A DNA stretch of 64,000 bases. Source: Posidonia oceanica. Taxonomy: Eukaryota > Streptophyta > Magnoliopsida > Alismatales > Posidoniaceae. The translations under genes were made by a program, and so were the position numbers. Shown here in pieces: positions 1 to 11,990 of this stretch. Where the stretch lies: positions 151,415,501-151,479,500 of the forward strand of contig JAZBRS010000026.1 in NCBI GenBank assembly GCA_037176725.1, in the 5' to 3' direction. The first letter of the stretch is position 1. Each line of letters opens with the position of its first letter. The notes beneath the pieces are model-generated. The model was given only the letters and a program-made list of their open reading frames with translations, had not been told where the DNA came from and made no database searches.

Positions 1-667
1 TCCTTTCAAAAATCCTCAATCAAGTTAACTTTAAATATTTCATTTGATTCCTGCCCCAATTTGTTATCCAAATTAAAAATATTCAATGTAATGGTCAAGT
101 CTCCATAATTCAACCTCATGGAACCATTCCGATAATTATTTAGGGCATTGGAATAGCAAGAAATAGTCGGCCTAGGATAACAGGAATTTGGCCTTTGAGG
201 TTGGTCAAGGGTTGGGTTTCTTGGATTACAAAGTCTATGAAATAAACAAAGTCCTTGACCTCGACCAAAACGTCTTCAGCCATCTCCATTGGTGTCATAA
301 AAGATCTATCAGCTAATTGTATGATCACTACAGTTTTCTTCATTTCTCCTAGCCTTAGTTGCTGATATACTGAATATGGTAGCACATTAATGCTAGCTCC
401 TAGATCTAGAAAGGCCCTATCAAACTTGGTATTGCCTATGACACATGATATTGTGGGACTTCGTGGATCTTTGTGTTTCATAGGAAATTGGTTTGTCAGA
501 ATAGAGCTAACATTGGCTGCTAGGAAAGCTTTCTTAGGTACCTTGGTTGGTCTTTTTCTTGTGCACATGTCCTTGAGATATTTGGCATATGTAGGGACTT
601 GTTGGATTGCATCTAGAAGGGAGATGTTTACCTTGACCTGTCTAAAAACTTCCAGAATTTCCTCCAT
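1..667 (-). pseudogene. Athila-type aspartic protease region of gag-pol
   Basis: The retropepsin domain cleaves the Gag-Pol polyprotein in virus-like particles. On the minus strand the 175-codon open stretch 667-140 contains AFLDLGASINVLPYSVYQQL. This is the protease active site in the DLGAS form usual for Athila elements, where most other retroelements have DSGA. It also has the flap-like VVIIQLADRS and the domain end IPVILGRLFLA, the equivalent of ILGRPFL. The frame stops at 140, and the sequence continues out of the window where reverse transcriptase is expected. Upstream it connects through stops to gag, so it is part of a broken polyprotein. The identification is firm; exact domain ends are not. 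Confidence 0.8.
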
Positions 668-999
668 TTATGTTGATTCTTTTTTGTTTTTCAACCTATC
701 TGGAAATGGGGCAATAGGCTTCTGGCGGTCTCAATGGGTGGGTTAATGGAAGGCCCAATGTCAGGGTTGGGTCCTTCATAACTCTTAGGCTCTTCAGATT
801 GGCCTAAGTGGACAAGTGGAATCAAGTTAGAAGATGAGTTCTTCTAAGTCTGAATGGCATAATCAGGCGTGTCAATGTGATTGTCAACTTTTTTACCGGA
901 TCTTAGGGATACGACAGCATTGACTTGGTTGATCTAGTTATTTTGGTCATCTTGGACCACATGAACGTGTTGAAGATTTTGACCTCTAGGATTGGGTAT

Positions 1000-2373
1000 A
1001 GGTTGACTGGGCAGGGTTTCCTTTTCTCTTTCTCCTACCAACGTGGCTAACTAATTCAACTGCATCTCAATTCGTGCTATGGCTTGTGTGTTGGCAGTTA
1101 TGTTGGTGTTGGTTTGGGAATTAGCCTTGAGAAGGGCCTCCATTCCTTTCTCAAGGGTGCTCAGTCTTCTTTCTGAGTCCTGAAATCCTGGAGGGAGAGG
1201 ATTGTGTTGTAGTCCTACATGAAGGCTCTGTTGGACCAGTTGATTGGGCCTAAAATGATTTGATTGTTGTGGTGGGTCTTGGGAGAAAGAAAATTGATTA
1301 CCTCCTTGGTGAGGTTGCTAGTTCCAAGAGAAGTTTGGATGGTTTCTTCAACCCGGATTGTATGTGAGGACATTTGGGTCATTTCTAGGTCTAGCAAAAG
1401 TGGCATTAATTTGTTCTGGGCCAAAATCATGCTGGCCCATGAATGAAGGACATTATTCGATCACATGACCCATCATGTGACACCCATTGCACATGGAAAC
1501 CTGGTTGGACATTTGATTTACTTGGGCTTTCTCTTTCATTTCCAACACTTCTAGCCTACAAGCTAGTGTATTGAACTTGGCATCGATGGCTATGGAAGAT
1601 TCTATAGAATAGATGCTATCTCTCGAGGGTGTGGGTTTATCAATTAATTGATCCTTTATGTTTTCCTACTGCATTGTTTTCTCAGCTAGTTCTTCTAGAA
1701 ATTCCCATACTTCATTCTCATTTTTCTTCATGAATCCTCCTTGACACATAGATTCAAGCATGCTCCTAGTTAAGATGTCTAAACTCTCATAGATGATTTG
1801 ACATAGTCTCCATTTCTCTATAACATGGTGTGGACATTGAACTAAGAGATCCTTAAACCTATCCAAATATTTCCAGAAAGACTCACCAACTTTTTGCTTA
1901 GCTGAATTAATATCATTTCTGATTTTGATGGTTTTATGGATTGGATAATACTTTTTAAGAAACAACGTGTAGAATTGGGTCCATGTGGTGATTTAATTAG
2001 TGGGTAGACTGTATAGTCATTTTTTAGTATTGTCCTTTAATGCGAATGGAATGAACCTTAAACGGACTGCATCATCAGACAATTGCTGCAACTTCATCAT
2101 ACTACACACCTCATCAAGTTCGTTGATGAACCAGTAAGCATCTTCTGACTCTAAACCCGTGAACCTAGGTAGTTGGCTAATATAATTAGATTTAAGTTCA
2201 AAGTTAATGCCGTTAGTGGGTGGGAATCTAATACAGGAAGGTTGAGTCGTTCTTATTGGGTAGCATCTAGATTCTAGAGCGAGAGATGGATTGTGAACTT
2301 CTTCACCCATTTTGGTTTCCTTGGGTTCGACACGAATAAGACGATGAGTCGAATCACGAACCCAAATGGACAT
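1000..2373 (-). pseudogene. Athila-type gag, frameshifted
   Basis: Capsid/nucleocapsid precursor. The N-terminal part (2373-2017) contains LKSNYISQLPRFTGLESEDA and VRLRFIPFALKD, matching the Athila gag pattern in which a short matrix region precedes a capsid fold. The next open stretch (1965-1666) continues it with a retrotransposon-gag segment: FLKKYYPIHKT, GESFWKYLDRFKDLLVQCPHH, then IIYESLD. Further down a CX2CX4HX4C zinc knuckle is readable near 1490-1440 (CNGCHMMGH, then a stop before CPS). It is followed by the Athila-like stretch EQINATFARPRNDPNV and an SLRSGK motif near 910. Stops between these segments show it is not translatable. The first methionine used is at 2373; an upstream start was not found. 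Confidence 0.82.
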
Positions 2374-2966
2374 ACATTGATGAAACTCTCTCCTTATTTA
2401 TTTATTTATTTTGATCTTTTTTTTAAATAAAACAGAGATCAAAAAGACGAAAAGATGAGAAAATAGAGTCCTAAATATAGAAGAGGGGACTATAGATAGA
2501 GGAGAAAGATGCCTATCCTATTCAAACAAGTCAGATAATTCCTAAATCTATGGTTGGCCTAAAGTCTAGAAAACTCCTAACTTCCAAGTCAACCCTCAAG
2601 ACTCATGGATTAAAATTTCACACCTAATTTAGTCAAATTAGTGGAGGAAAGTGGGAGGTTTCCTGTGTGTCAGCAACGAACCTAATTAAACAACCACTTT
2701 GACTTTTTAGGAGGCTGGGCCTCGTGAACCACTTTTCTTATACACCAAAAAAAAGTGAAAATTTTAAGTCCAATTAACCCTTGGACTTTCTTGTCCTATT
2801 GAGCTCGAGTCCTAGGGGCCAATGTCTACTTGATTTTAATTAAGACTCGAGCCAACACTTGATGCTTTTGTTTGTGGTTTGTGGGCCAAGGAAGAGTGAT
2901 GAATCCCCACCTTAACTTGTGCTATAGGTTTTGCCCTTAGGTACTTTGAAATGATATGCAATAAAC

Positions 2967-3460
2967 AATTACGCTCAGATAAGTTGTTCTTTCTATTAAC
3001 TATATGCTATAAAATACTAGAAATCAAGTAGGAGAACACATACCTTTTCCTCTAGCAATTATCAAAAAAAAATTAACCAAAATATAAAACCTACTCTAAA
3101 TGCAAGCTAAATGATGAATGTCCTAAAACGCAGGTTTCTATATTGTCATCAAATCTTTTATTCAATTCAAGTTGAGGGTTGATTTTAAATTTGTGATTGA
3201 GAAAAAATCCAGAAATTACGCTCAGATAAGTTGTTCTTTCTATTAACTATATGCTATAAAATACTAGAAATCAAGTAGGAGAACACATACCTTTTCCTCT
3301 AGCAATTATCAAAAAAAAATTAACCAAAATATAAAACCTACTCTAAATGCAAGCTAAATGATGAATGTCCTAAAACGCAGGTTTCTATATTGTCGTCAAA
3401 TCTTTTATTCAATTCAAGTTGAGGGTTGATTTTAAATTTGTGATTGAGAAAAAATCCAGA
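2967..3460. repeat. 247-bp perfect-spaced tandem duplication
   Basis: Two copies of a 247-bp unit lie head to tail (about 2967-3213 and 3214-3460). The block beginning acgctcagataagttg occurs at 2971 and again at 3218, and both copies end in gaaaaaatccagaaatt. By eye they differ only at one position (tcatcaa versus tcgtcaa). The repeat lies in the leader between the PBS and gag of the Athila-type element. Near identity means the duplication is much younger than the element's coding decay. Confidence 0.93.
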
Positions 3461-3784
3461 AATTGTAGCAAGAAGTCAACCTTACATTAGGATACTAGGA
3501 AAAACCCAGAAAATTGTTGAAGTTAAAGATTTGGATTCTAGCCTGTTTGGGTGCCTGCTTGGCACCAGAAACTCGTTTGAGTGCCTACTAAGCGTTGATT
3601 TTTTTCAAGAAAATTAGAAAAAATCTCCTCGCTCCTCTTATAGTCGCTGGCTCTGCTTGGTGTCCTTGGAGAAGAAGAAACTAGAGAAGGAACAAGAAAA
3701 ATTGAAGTGATGTGTTTCTAAACCAAAGAAGAAAGGAAAAAAACAAAAAATAATCGATAATCAACTATTGTTATGAACTCTAGT

Positions 3785-3802
3785 TCCTTGGCAACCGTGT
3801 CA
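3785..3802 (-). other. Decayed primer-binding site (Asp-tRNA type)
   Basis: Read on the minus strand the site is TGACACGGTTGCCAAGGA. The canonical Athila/Tat PBS complementary to tRNA-Asp is TGGCGCCGTTGCCGGGGA, so 13 of 18 positions match and four of the five differences are G to A. It sits just inside the LTR end, as expected. Confidence comes from position as well as sequence. Confidence 0.75.
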
Positions 3803-3811
3803 AAAACTTAA

Positions 3812-6800
3812 TGTAAATTTTAAATTACCGCAAGTGCACAGCGTCCAATGTAGTACGTCAACAAATACAGGTCGATCCCATAGAGAACAGAGTTCAAAAA
3901 CAAAAATTAATTATCAACTATTGAAGAAATGAGAGGAGGATTTGATGTTATCAAAAGAAATGAACAAATAGCTACTCAAACTTTGGAGAGAAATCAAATT
4001 AATTAAAACCTAGGATATTGAATCCATTCACGTGAAGTTGAGAATGCATGATCATATCTATTCTCTTTCTCTCTATTGATCTAAATAATTTGATTCAATG
4101 ATTTTTATCCTAATAAGCATAAACTATATGCAATGCATCATAGAATATCAAGTCAAGGAATAAAAACATACAAACCAAATTAAATCAAATGATATACGAT
4201 GGAACCGTGATTATACACACAACCCCCAAATAAATCTTCTCTAAGCATAGACTAAAAAGATAAAATCAATATTAGTCTATCAAAGTTTATCAATTTTATG
4301 AGTGATTTATGCAATATACATCTGGCCCACATAATCATGGCATTAAGCACAAAGAGAAAGAGAAGACATGATCATATATCCCAATCCACATGAACTTCAT
4401 CTCTACCCTAGAACTAAAGACTTAGCCAAGCATGATAATGAAAAACATCAAAATAAAAGATGAATAAGGGGATGTGGAAGACATAATTGAGAGGAAAATG
4501 AAAATTTATCAATAAAACCTAGAAGTTACAGCAATTGGGAGTCCTCAATGCGTGCAAGAGAAGAAGAAGAAGCCTCAACTCGGATGCACAACCCACTATC
4601 CTCTCTCCTCTCACAACACATGGGTATTTAAAGTGTAATATCTGGATTTTCCAGAATGTAATTTGAGTTAATTTTTGGAAAATTAATTCCCGGATTATTT
4701 TGTTGTATTGGACTTGATTGCTTATCAATGAGATTATGTTATTTAAGCAATTATATTTAGTTTTGTGTGATTGTTCCCTCCTATGGAATTGTCTCTGGCT
4801 CCCTGTGCTGTGTGATTATTATGGCACTAGAAAGTGAGGACTTGAGTGCAATTAAGGAAAAGAAGGGGGAGAGAATGAAATGCTCCACAGTGATCCGCCG
4901 CTTATCACTGTGTGCCCATGGCCTGTAGCCGCCGAGCAACGTGATCTCCAGCGATCTGCTGCAGGAGAGGGCCGATAAGAGAGGGGGCTTGGGGTGCTGG
5001 CTAGGGCAGAGTGGAGGTGAACCAGAGAGGAGGAGGAGCTAAGCCGGTTGCGGAGAAGAGGAGGCGAGCTCGGGCAGCAAAGGAAGTGAAGAAGGAAGAG
5101 GAAGAAGAGAAGCGTGCCAAGAGTCGTACGCATTTCACCTCTTTTCTCTTCTATTTCTTTGCTAAATTCTTGAAAATGGTTTGGTTAGTTAGACTTGATG
5201 CATGAATGTAGTTGTAGAATTTATTGGCTATTTTGGATGGATTTGATGGTGAAAATGGTGGTGGAAGAGTTTTTGTATGTTTTGAGTTCCCTGTCTTCCA
5301 AATTTGATTTCTCGAGCTATGGTAAACGAAATGTCATGATTTTTGTGCTCAGTTGTAGAGCACTTCCGTGGCTTTGATTTGAGTATTTTTGTGGATTTTG
5401 TGGTGGAATCGGTTGAGGTTCCCATTTTGGACGATTTTGGAATGCACTGTGTTAGTTTGCAAAAATCGCCTGATTCGGCATGCCGTTTTGGATCGGTATG
5501 CCATTTTCGCCCAGAATTTGGTGTACCGGACCTTTTCGGTCTACCGTTTTTGCTGTTGTGTGCCAACCTAGGTCGTGATTCGGTCGACTGACCCATTTCG
5601 GTCGACCGTGATAGCAAGTAGAACGGTCGACCAGATGGTTTTGGTATGCCATTTCAAGACCTGAATCTGAACTTTGCCTCTGGTTCGGTCGACCGAACAA
5701 TTTCAGTCTACCGAACTAGAGTCCAAACCTGTTTTGAAGTGGTTCTTGACTGATCCTTGGATTTACTTTGGTTTTGCCAAATGATGAAATAGTTTTATGG
5801 ATGTTTTGGCCATACGAATGATTTGCAAATAGATGAGAAATGATTTTGAAATGATGTCCAAAAGAGTTTAGAAAAGAGATGCATGATTTGCAAATGTTTG
5901 GAAAATGATTTCCGTGGATTTTGAGATTGTGGTACTATAGGGATCCTCTGAAAGAGACGGACTACCCTCTATACCGGTGCTGATTGGGGCTGGGGTTAGA
6001 GTTCCCAGATGCTCGGGCACCAAAGGGACGTCAGAAGGACGCACCCCGTGTAAAGAGAAATGATATAAATAGAGAGCTGAGTTCCCAGGGCGGTGGTAGT
6101 CTCCCACACAAGGTGGTTGCACCGTGGCAGTGCAGTGGGATTGGGGTTAGAGTCCCTGGCGACTGCTTGTGGCCAGGTCGGTCGCCTGTGGCCAAAGTGA
6201 CACGATAGAGTTTTGTGAGTTGCGTGTGTGGTTCCTTGTGACGGTTTCAGATGTGGATTTGAATGCATGAAATATTTATGAAAGCATAATTGCAGAGAAA
6301 ATGAATTATGTTTGGTAATGGCATGGTTTTGCAAATGATCTGTCGCAGCTTTGAGTTTCCTTAACTATTATGAATTTTTAGTTTGGTAGTTCTTTTCCGT
6401 GTTTTTGGTGGACGCGTACTGGGTGACTTTGAGGTCACTCACGTGTTTTGTGTTTGGTTTTCAGGTACATTTGAGGTGCAGTTCAGTCCTGATGCCTGAT
6501 AAGAGCCACGAAGCCGCACACTGAGGTTCTGGGTAGTTAGATTGCAAAGTTTAAATTTTTATGTAAATCATAGTTTAGTTTTCTTCTAATTGAATATGAA
6601 TTAATTCGAGTAGAATTGATACTGTTATGTGACGTTGGGGCGTTACATAAAGACTCAAGGGTGTTATCTTGCTACAGAAATAAATCCACTATGCAATTAC
6701 AATTTCTTAGATTTGAAAACAAATAAGGAAGAGGAATATTTCAAAAATCTCATAACACTGGCCAAGATCATGTTGGATGGACGCTTGGGAGGTGCCAGAT

Positions 6801-7123
6801 GTCACTTTGGGCACCTAGGAGATGCTCATACATGCTGATCTTTCCAAAACTTTGATTCTATCTTAGTTGTCCACTGTATCTTGATCCGATCATGCAGCTG
6901 GAAATATTCTTCGGAGATTTCAAATTGCAATCCTCGTAAATCTTTTGAAGTTCTTAATTTATTCTTCCGAAAGTAATCCCGTTTTGCACATTTTCCCCTC
7001 CATTTATTCCAAACCTAAATTCATGCAAATTTACACAAAAAATACATTGAGAAGCATTATTTACATGTAACAATAAATAAATATGAGAGATTAAATTGGC
7101 TTGAATTTATGCTTAACATCACA
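3812..7123 (-). repeat. Athila-type 5' LTR, interrupted
   Basis: Read on the minus strand it starts TGTGATGTTAAGC at 7123 and ends near 3812 in front of the PBS. Without the 2014-bp insertion and one 5-bp TSD it is about 1.3 kb, a usual Athila size. Near its 3' end it has the block gggatcgacctgt and gcacttgcgg, which is widely conserved in this lineage. A TATA-like TTTAAATA on the minus strand overlaps the insertion point of the solo LTR at 4634. Confidence 0.8.
4634..6647 (+). mobile_element. Solo LTR, Tekay/Del-type chromovirus
   Basis: Starts TGTAATATCTGG and ends GGGCGTTACA, and is flanked by a perfect 5-bp target-site duplication TAAAG (4629-4633 and 6648-6652). No coding sequence or PBS is present, so the 2014-bp unit is a solo LTR left after LTR-LTR recombination. 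It shares blocks with the LTRs of the complete Tekay element at 47107-58062 and with the solo LTR at 27778: the ggctggggttagag region, a gtggcagtgcagtggg stretch, and the end segment with gtgac, gtcac and ttttcaggt. Near 5476-5713 it carries a cluster of CGG-N4-CCG palindromes. Confidence 0.93.
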
Positions 7124-7439
7124 CTAGAGGACTTCACAAGTGAAGTAACTAGGGGCTCTGAAGTTGAGTCAGCAATCATAGAATGGCCTTCGTAGTGGTG
7201 ACAGAGATCGTTTGAAGCATTTGCAAATTGGCCACGCTTTGATCACACGAACCCTACTGCAAAGGGAGCAGACAAGGTTAACAGAAAGGGATTTTAACTA
7301 AGAAGCTAAACGGTGACCGGTGAAAGTTTACCTTTGTCGAGAGTTTGATGATAGGCTTCTTAGGCTTTGCTTTCTTTGAAGGGCCAGCCTCGCTCGTTGC
7401 ACCGGTAGTGGGATCTGACAGGTCAAATAACAGTTAATT

Positions 7440-9452
7440 CAGTAGGAACAAGAGAAATCAAGATTCTTACTGATTACTGTTAAATGAGACAATTTTCCAT
7501 GGTCAATAGGAAGATGAAAGCTTGTATATGTTACTAGTGATCTCTCACTGAAAGGGACAAAGTTGTTTGATTGATTGATGTCAAACATATACTCATTACT
7601 ACGGCAAGAAACTTCAACCGATATGGCATACTTGTATGTTGGAATGACAAGACATTGTCCCCATTCATACTTATACTGCTTATCAAAAACTTTCACTTAT
7701 TCTTTTAAGGACTGTATTTGGCGCCTACCACCCAAATATTCGAAACACTATTCTTCGTTTTGATGATGTTGAAGTTTGAATTCATTTATCTTCTTTCTCA
7801 TTAAGTCGTGATTGTTGGGAAGGTACTTGAAATTATAAAATTTCTCAAAGGAAAGAACTTCGAGGTAACCCATAGGGAGTTCGTCAATACCTTTTCACTT
7901 CAAATCCTGAGCGACAACATCTACAAGTTGAGAAGAAGATACATGATTAGTACTATAAGAAGATTCGGCATCGGAATCCTTAAAAACATCCAGCTTCGAA
8001 AGAAACCAATCCAAAGGACGTGAGAGGAGATGATCAATCACAAAATTCCACGAAGAAGCGAAGTCTGAAGTATGTATTGGACAGGGCTGGGGAAGGTCGA
8101 AGTGGAAGTTAGGGCGAGCCTCATCCAATTGGTGATGAACGTCAAGGATGGCCTCATGAGTAGTCAGTTTTGCTCTACATTGGGAATGGACGAGCGAACT
8201 TATGACTTGATAAGATTTCTCTTGAACTAAGCTGAACTGGTAGCTGACTAGATGAGGATTGTAAGCTTTGGGGCTGGTGAGGCTTAGCTTGATCAGTTTC
8301 CTTCGTTGAGATTGGAATTTATCGTTGAAAGTGATAACCCAATACAAAATGTCGCAGGCGGTTAGGAAACTATACCAGATGTCGTCATGAGGCTTCGTCT
8401 CGACAAGCTTTGACGAACAACAAAAATGGACATAGGCAGGAAGGAGATTAGGATCCTGGTGATGAACATGTTGGATGGGGTGAATTGATCGACAAAAGTG
8501 TTGTAAAAGAAGGAGAAACAATCGGCGAAAGTGTATGGGTTGTCATGGGTGAGAGAATATTTTTGCCCAAGAATGGGAGTAGGGTTGTTAGAAAGCAGTG
8601 GGGGCCTAAGGGATGGAAAGTAAGAGAGAAGCCAGAACTGGACAAACTAGATGGGACCCTGGCTACCATGTTCGGTTGTTAGATTATACAACTTTCGATA
8701 GATAAAAGCAAGAACAGTAAGACCCAAGCATATGGGTTTACCATGATGAAGAGCAGCAGCCAAGAAAGTGTAAGTAGGGACTATGCACTTGGCAAAAGCG
8801 TCAAAGACATATTTACATAACTAGTACAGAAGAAAGGAGATATGTTCTTAAGGGGTAACAGGACCCGTTGAACAACAGTAGGGTTGACCAAACTTGGCGT
8901 ATGAGAGGAGCTTTAAATAGAACTTGATATCGGAGAAAGGAAGGTCATCAAGTTCTTCAAGAGGTTTGCCTACGAGTCTAAATCCCAAGATAGGAGCAAC
9001 GTCAAGAAGGCTAATGGTCGGAACATAAAGGCATTATGCTCTGAGGATCAAAAACATGAAGCAACAGACAAAAAGGGGACATTCAACTTAAGTGAAAGGT
9101 GGCAAAGCCACAGAGCGTCATGGATACCAATGGCTTTCCAGGATTCGCCGTACACAGGGTAAACCCTATTGAACCAAAGTTCCCAGTTCGATGGTACTAC
9201 TGAAGGCCAGGTACTAATAGGACAATCCTCAATCCAAATGTGCATATTAGAGGGACTACAAAGAAAATGAAGGTCTTGGGCAAAGGTATTAGACAAAAGA
9301 TGGAAAGCATCGGAAGTAACCCTAGGACCTAGGCAAAGGCCGCCAAAATCTGAGGTAGAGAGTACCTAGGGGGTGACATGCTCTGGGAATTGCTGGATGG
9401 AGCTCCCAAGCTGAGAAGAAGAAGGTTTAACGGTAGTAGGCTTCCTACCCAT
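7440..9452 (-). pseudogene. Plant mobile domain (PMD) protein, decayed
   Basis: PMD proteins are plant nuclear proteins (MAIN/MAIL relatives) and are also carried by transposable elements. A start codon at 9452 opens with MGRKPTTVKPSSS, followed by a stop after about 28 codons. The next open stretch (9296-9048) contains WFNRVYPVYGESWKAIGIHD and ALWLCHLSLKLNVPFLSVAS, the PMD core with its GI-D-A signature. A frame change then gives PTISLLDVAPILGFRLVGKP and LEELDDLPF, the PMD segment in which FP and LLD precede a GL/GF-R pattern. Further open pieces continue to about 7895 (208 codons, 8521-7895) with no domain I recognise. Multiple stops and frame changes make it non-functional. Whether it was a host gene or transposon cargo cannot be decided here. 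Confidence 0.65.
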
Positions 9453-11573
9453 GGTTGGTAAAAAAACTGAGGACGGGAGAACAAAGGAATGATCACCAAA
9501 AGGACGTTGAAGCTTGAGAAAGAAGAAATGTGAGAAAGGTGGAAGAGAAAAAAAAAGTGGGTTGCTTTATATGGAAGGGAAAGAGCACGCCTGGGGGAAT
9601 GTCAGATGTTTGAAACAACGTATCACATATATCGAGGCAATCGTAGAATGTGACAGTGGTCTTGAAAGAAGAATCGCTGCTGTTGGGGAAAAGGAAAAGA
9701 GTCGTCAACAAGTGAATTGGCATTTTGCGATTTTTCATGAACCCTAGCGACAAAACCACAGGGGAAATTATTGATGCCAAATAAAATGGGTTGAAGTTTG
9801 GTGACAGAGTGAACATTTCACCGAACTTAAATGAGGAATCAACGAAATGTGAATATTAAAAGTACTGGGCAGTTGCTCGATCATTGCTAATCTCGAGATC
9901 GTGGACCGAAAATAGCTTTTACCACCAACATTTCGTCATGGGCATGAGAATGGAGGACCATGACTAAGATGGAGATCTTGGTCACGTTTCCATGATGGTT
10001 CAACCAATCAAACTATAAAAGGAGCTTAATCAACAACAAGGAGGAGATCAAAAAATCATTTTGTAAGCTTTACTTTCTTTAGCACTTAAGCGTAGCTTGT
10101 TGTAGTTTGCCTTAATAGTAGTATTAGTGATATTAGTGTAGTTTTAGAGTTAAGCTTTTGTTACTGTAATCTTCAGATAATCATCTCAGTGACCTTCGGT
10201 GGAAATACTGTCTGAAGGTTACATTCATCGTCGCATAGCTAACTTGAAGTGCCGATTGTGCTAGTAAATGGTACGACATTTCACCCGATAAGTCTTTAAT
10301 TCTATTTCATCATCAACGTTTGATACTTACGGTCTACTTTAAAGGCTTAGAACTCGAATAACATATTTTATTCGAAACTTGCTTGTGATCGATAACGTTG
10401 GACTTCTTACTAATCACTTTTGTTTCTAATAATTTTGCAAGGTCTGTCTGTCGAATAAAAAACACTTACTAAAGGTTTAGTCTTGTAGTCTCGGTTGTCT
10501 CCTGATTGGCTTCGGCCTTTTATCTATCTAATTTGACTATTACGAAAATGTCTTGAAGTATCCGATGTGTAGCAATCAATTTAAGATAACAAATACTTGC
10601 GGAGGTAAACGAAGATTACTGTCACTTCCGTTGAAAGACAGACTTCCAAGTTGATAAGACAACTCCGGATTTTTACTTCACCCGTAAATGGTATGTTAAG
10701 TAATTACTTCAGGGAATAATTCCAGTGGAAGGTCAAAGGTGAATAAAATTTCTCAATAAATATATTTTTCTTAAATTTGTTTTTGTTTTCTTATGGTTAT
10801 TCTTTTTAAATTTTATTGCGGGTGGGTATTGGGCTGCACTAGCATGACGTAGAGCCAAAATGGGAAGAAATAAACTTCATATCTTGCAATAGCTTTCATC
10901 AATTCTTAAATTGATCTTTGTCCAACTTGATTTTAAGATTTTGTTGTCTCTTAATATTTTGTTTACGTTTGTTGATCCAATAAGGATATTTTAAACATAA
11001 AACTAAGTTCGCCAAAATTATGGATTGAGCTACTGCTATATTAAATTTTAGAGAGATTGTAGGTGGTAGCAATGTTTTATATTTCAAATATATCCTTCTA
11101 ATTTTGTTAGAATTTTTTCACATGGGCAATTAAGACACGTCATACATTAGGTCTAGTTGGTTTCTACAAAATAGGACCACTTCTTCCATGATAGTATGGC
11201 TTAGATTTGTTAATAAAATAAAAAATATTTGATATAATAATAATAATAATTTAGATATGCTGGAAAAGAAAAATAGTAACATTTCGCATAACATCACTTT
11301 TGTGTAATTTGATGAAATTTAATAATATTTTATAATAATTTGATTGTGTCTATATTTTTTAACAATATTTTGTGATAATTTGGTGAATCATTATTGTCTA
11401 AATGAAATAAATAAAAATAAACTCAAAAAAATAAGTTAGAAAAACGAATTTGAATTAAAGGAGAAAACCAATGTGTCCCATGTCCCTTTGTTTTGGAAAG
11501 TTACAATACACAAAGAAATAAAACAGGAAAAATTAGCTCGACTATATAAATAATTCCAAATTCAGTTACAACT
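9453..11573. other. Intergenic, no gene recognised
   Basis: No convincing coding sequence. There is a TATA-like ctataaaa at 10013-10020 on the plus strand, followed by an A-rich leader-like stretch but no open frame, so it may belong to an unrecognised element. From about 10740 the sequence becomes AT-rich with short ATA and TAA runs. I see no terminal repeats that would define an element. Confidence 0.5.
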
Positions 11574-11690
11574 CACTACAACAAAATGTTAAGTGGATGA
11601 AAGAATTTTGTTAATAGAATCAATCCAACAATAATATGTAATTTGGTGATGGAATTTCCATCACACCCATCATCATTAGTCAATCCGTTC
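11574..11690 (+). mobile_element. Possible CACTA-transposon terminus (fragment)
   Basis: CACTACAACAAAATG at 11574 resembles the terminal inverted repeat of plant CACTA (En/Spm) elements. It is followed by a short hairpin, gatggaatttccatc, at about 11647-11661, like sub-terminal repeats of that group. No matching opposite end was found, so this is at most a fragment. Confidence 0.33.
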
Positions 11691-11839
11691 ATTTACAATA
11701 TAGTTTATGGAATTTTTGTGAGGAACTTTTATGGTTCCTTGTTGGCTGGAGAATGAAAAAACAAGAAAAACAAAACAAAAGGACCCAACAATGAGAAATT
11801 CGAACTGTTGGTAACTACTGGAAATCCAGCCGTTACAGG

Positions 11840-11990
11840 CGGCTCGGGCTAGGTTGGGCACACAGCGCTTGTGCCAGGTGTGTGGAGCCTAGTCTAGGTC
11901 TGGGCCAAGCCCAACCCAGGCCTTTGATAGGCTTGGGCCGGGCTCGAGCCATGGAGCATCCTATACCGGCCGAGCTTGAGCTTGGACCCA
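11840..11990. mobile_element. GGGC-rich block, possible hAT remnant
   Basis: A 150-bp GC-rich island has repeated gggct, gcttggg and gggccgggctcgagcc words in both orientations. Such GGGC/GCCC sub-terminal words are common in plant hAT elements. No TIR pair or 8-bp TSD could be defined. Confidence 0.25.

Larger units (their letters stand above)
1..7123 (-). mobile_element. Athila-type Ty3/gypsy retrotransposon, 5' portion
   Basis: On the minus strand the order is 5' LTR (7123 to about 3812), primer-binding site (about 3802-3785), leader, gag (2373 to about 1000) and protease (667 onward). Reverse transcriptase, integrase and the 3' LTR would lie left of the window. The LTR opens with TGTGATGTTAAGC read from 7123, and the adjacent host bases 7124-7128 (ctaga) would be one TSD copy. 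Lineage is inferred from gag and protease motifs and from an Asp-tRNA-like PBS, all typical of the Athila/Tat branch. Coding parts carry stops, so the copy is dead. Confidence 0.85.
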
